Shown in pieces: positions 62,714 to 64,000 of a stretch of 64,000 nt of DNA. This stretch comes from Pseudomonas sp. dw_612. GTDB taxonomy: Bacteria; Pseudomonadota; Gammaproteobacteria; Pseudomonadales; Pseudomonadaceae. A program made the position numbers and the translations under genes. The notes beneath the pieces were generated by a model. It did no database searches. It saw only the letters and a program-made list of their open reading frames with translations, and was not told the DNA's origin. The stretch is taken from NCBI RefSeq assembly GCF_018449725.1, contig NZ_JAAVVC010000007.1:186001-250000 (forward strand), in the 5' to 3' direction. The stretch's first letter is position 1; every line of letters starts with the position of its first letter.

Positions 62714-63295
62714 ATGAGACGACATTTGATACTCGGCGCCGTGGTGTTGGTCGGTCTGACAGGCTACGCCTCGGACTTGTTCGCAGCGGACAATCAAGCC
62801 GCGCTGCAAGCCTTCGGTACGGTGCAGAAAGTCTTCCAGAGCCCGCGCTGCCAGAACTGCCACATCCCCGGCGATTCACCCTTGCAATTCGATGCCGGCA
62901 TCCCGCATGCGATGAACGTAGTGCGCGGCATGGACGGCAAGGGCGCCGCCGGTTTGCCCTGCGCCACCTGCCACGCCGAAAACAACCCGCCGGCCAGCTA
63001 CGGCCCCCATGCACCACCGGGGGCGCCACACTGGAGCCTGCCGCCCGCCGCGCACAAAATGGCCTGGATCGGCCTGCCGGCGGACAAACTCTGCGCAATG
63101 ATCAAGGATCGTTCCAGCAACGGCGACCGGGATTTTGCCGCGCTGATCAAGCATGTCAGCGACGACAAACTGGTGCTCTGGGGCTGGAATCCGGGCGGCA
63201 ATCGGGCGCCGGTGCCGGTGCCGCATGACATCTTTGTCACGCAATTCAAGCTCTGGGCGGACGCCGGAGGCCCGTGCCCGGTGGCAGGCATCTGA
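62714..63295 (+). CDS. Dihaem cytochrome c, electron acceptor for the Mo hydroxylase
   Basis: Exported protein of 193 aa, signal peptide of about 25 residues ending DLFAAD. Two haem sites: CQNCH (Cys46-His50) and CATCH (Cys83-His87). Starts one base after the large-subunit stop, so it is probably co-expressed and takes electrons from the Tat-exported hydroxylase to the respiratory chain. This three-gene layout is known for several periplasmic molybdenum hydroxylases. Confidence 0.88.
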   Translation: MRRHLILGAVVLVGLTGYASDLFAADNQAALQAFGTVQKVFQSPRCQNCHIPGDSPLQFDAGIPHAMNVVRGMDGKGAAGLPCATCHAENNPPASYGPHAPPGAPHWSLPPAAHKMAWIGLPADKLCAMIKDRSSNGDRDFAALIKHVSDDKLVLWGWNPGGNRAPVPVPHDIFVTQFKLWADAGGPCPVAGI

Positions 63296-63369
63296 CCAAC
63301 GGCGGGTTAAAAAGGAGTCAAACCGGATATGTGCGGCTCTAACGTACATATCCATCGCAGGAGTGACAC

Positions 63370-63978
63370 ATGCTGCTTCCAGGCAAACCGATCAAACCGG
63401 GCACTTGCGCAGACCCTTTGCACGGTCCGGACACTGCACTGCAGGAGCGCGAATTGCTGCGCGACCTGGCGCGCCAGGCCGAGCAGGAACTGACGGCGGT
63501 GCAGGTGGCGAGCATGGACGAATTGACGCTGCTGCCCAATCGCCATGGCTTTGATGCCCTGGCTCAACGCGGGCTCGACGCTTGTTTGCAGTTGGGCAAA
63601 CCGGCGACCTTGCTGTTTTTCGACCTCGATAACTTCAAGCATATCAACTACCTGTACGGCCGTGCTGAAGGCGACGACGCCTTGAAAACCTTCGCCGACG
63701 TGCTGCGGATCGCTTTTCGCGAAAGCGATGTGATCGGGCGCATGGGCAGCGACGAGTTCGCGGCCCTGCTGACTGGCGCCAACGCCGTGGAAATCCCGGC
63801 GATCCGGGCGCGGCTCGAAGAGATGCTCGACGAGCGCAACGCCACGGTGCATCGCGGTTATGACATTCGCTTCAGTGTCGGCCAGATCGAGTTTCATCCG
63901 GCGCTGCACCAGAACGCCGAAGGGCTAGTGGCCGCGATCGGTGAGCAACTCAGCGGCCACCCGTTCGGCCACTCGTAA
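63370..63978 (+). CDS. Small GGDEF-domain protein with GSDEF motif
   Basis: Probable diguanylate-cyclase-type protein of 202 aa. A short N-terminal coiled region (about residues 25-50) leads into a GGDEF domain with DELTLLPNRHGFD, FFDLDNFKHIN and the signature RMGSDEFAALL. The signature has Ser in place of the second Gly (GSDEF), so catalysis is uncertain. No sensor or membrane segment is present. ATG at 63370. It stands 74 bp after the cytochrome gene; whether it belongs to that operon is unclear. Confidence 0.87.
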   Translation: MLLPGKPIKPGTCADPLHGPDTALQERELLRDLARQAEQELTAVQVASMDELTLLPNRHGFDALAQRGLDACLQLGKPATLLFFDLDNFKHINYLYGRAEGDDALKTFADVLRIAFRESDVIGRMGSDEFAALLTGANAVEIPAIRARLEEMLDERNATVHRGYDIRFSVGQIEFHPALHQNAEGLVAAIGEQLSGHPFGHS

Positions 63979-64000
63979 CAGCGAGCCGTCGTTCCTGAAC

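Overview
The window is chromosomal DNA of a fluorescent Pseudomonas, most likely the P. fluorescens group. The evidence is the high GC content, the many GTGGGAGCGGGCTTGC-type REP/REPIN palindromes between genes, a second GATCGCAGCCTTCGGCAGC palindrome family, and recognisable Pseudomonas genes (AcnB starting with GTG, a PpyR-like/NnrS pair, RstAB, HSI-3-ordered type VI secretion genes). No rRNA, tRNA, CRISPR array, integrase, transposase or replication origin was seen.

Layout. (1) 1-15871: a type VI secretion cluster with two divergent arms. tssB-tssC-hcp-tssE-tssF-tssG-tssH(clpV, cut by the window edge) run left, and tssJ-tssK-tssL-tssM-tssA run right. The order matches HSI-3 of P. aeruginosa. 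VgrG and effectors must lie outside the left edge. (2) 15872-23800: REPINs, a 2-hydroxyacid dehydrogenase, an isochorismatase-fold hydrolase preceded by a possible Thr-rich attenuator leader, a tautomerase-DMT exporter-TetR operon, a SdaC-type serine transporter and a SulP anion permease. (3) 23811-31412: acnB, a DUF1289 protein, a universal stress protein with a perfect ANR box, miaE and the rstAB two-component pair. (4) 31567-38702: a TonB-dependent siderophore receptor, a GFA protein, a thioesterase, an alkylation-repair group (ada, a PEP-mutase-like enzyme, alkA) and a DMT exporter with a 66-residue His-rich tail. (5) 38893-45358: GST, SDR and monooxygenase genes, two LysE-type exporters and tctCBA. 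(6) 45369-49064: a 1231-residue protein with a canonical C-terminal Fic motif, the strongest accessory gene here. (7) 49290-56107: an AraC regulator, a VOC protein, a periplasmic protein, and a FecI-FecR-TonB receptor cell-surface signalling unit. (8) 56108-57899: a ppyR-like/nnrS operon behind what looks like a complete nitric-oxide-responsive sigma-54 promoter (three GT-N7-AC sites, an IHF site, a -24/-12 element). A REPIN lies inside the nnrS reading frame. (9) 57883-64000: a LysR/SDR divergent pair with a palindromic operator, an IorAB-type molybdenum hydroxylase with its dihaem cytochrome c, and a small GGDEF protein.

Candidates for undescribed biology: the Fic toxin, the in-frame REPIN in nnrS, the Thr-rich leader upstream of the hydrolase, the NO promoter architecture, a hairpin overlapping the tssB ribosome binding site, and a ~160-bp imperfect palindrome upstream of acnB. 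All functions are inferred by reading; no database search was possible.
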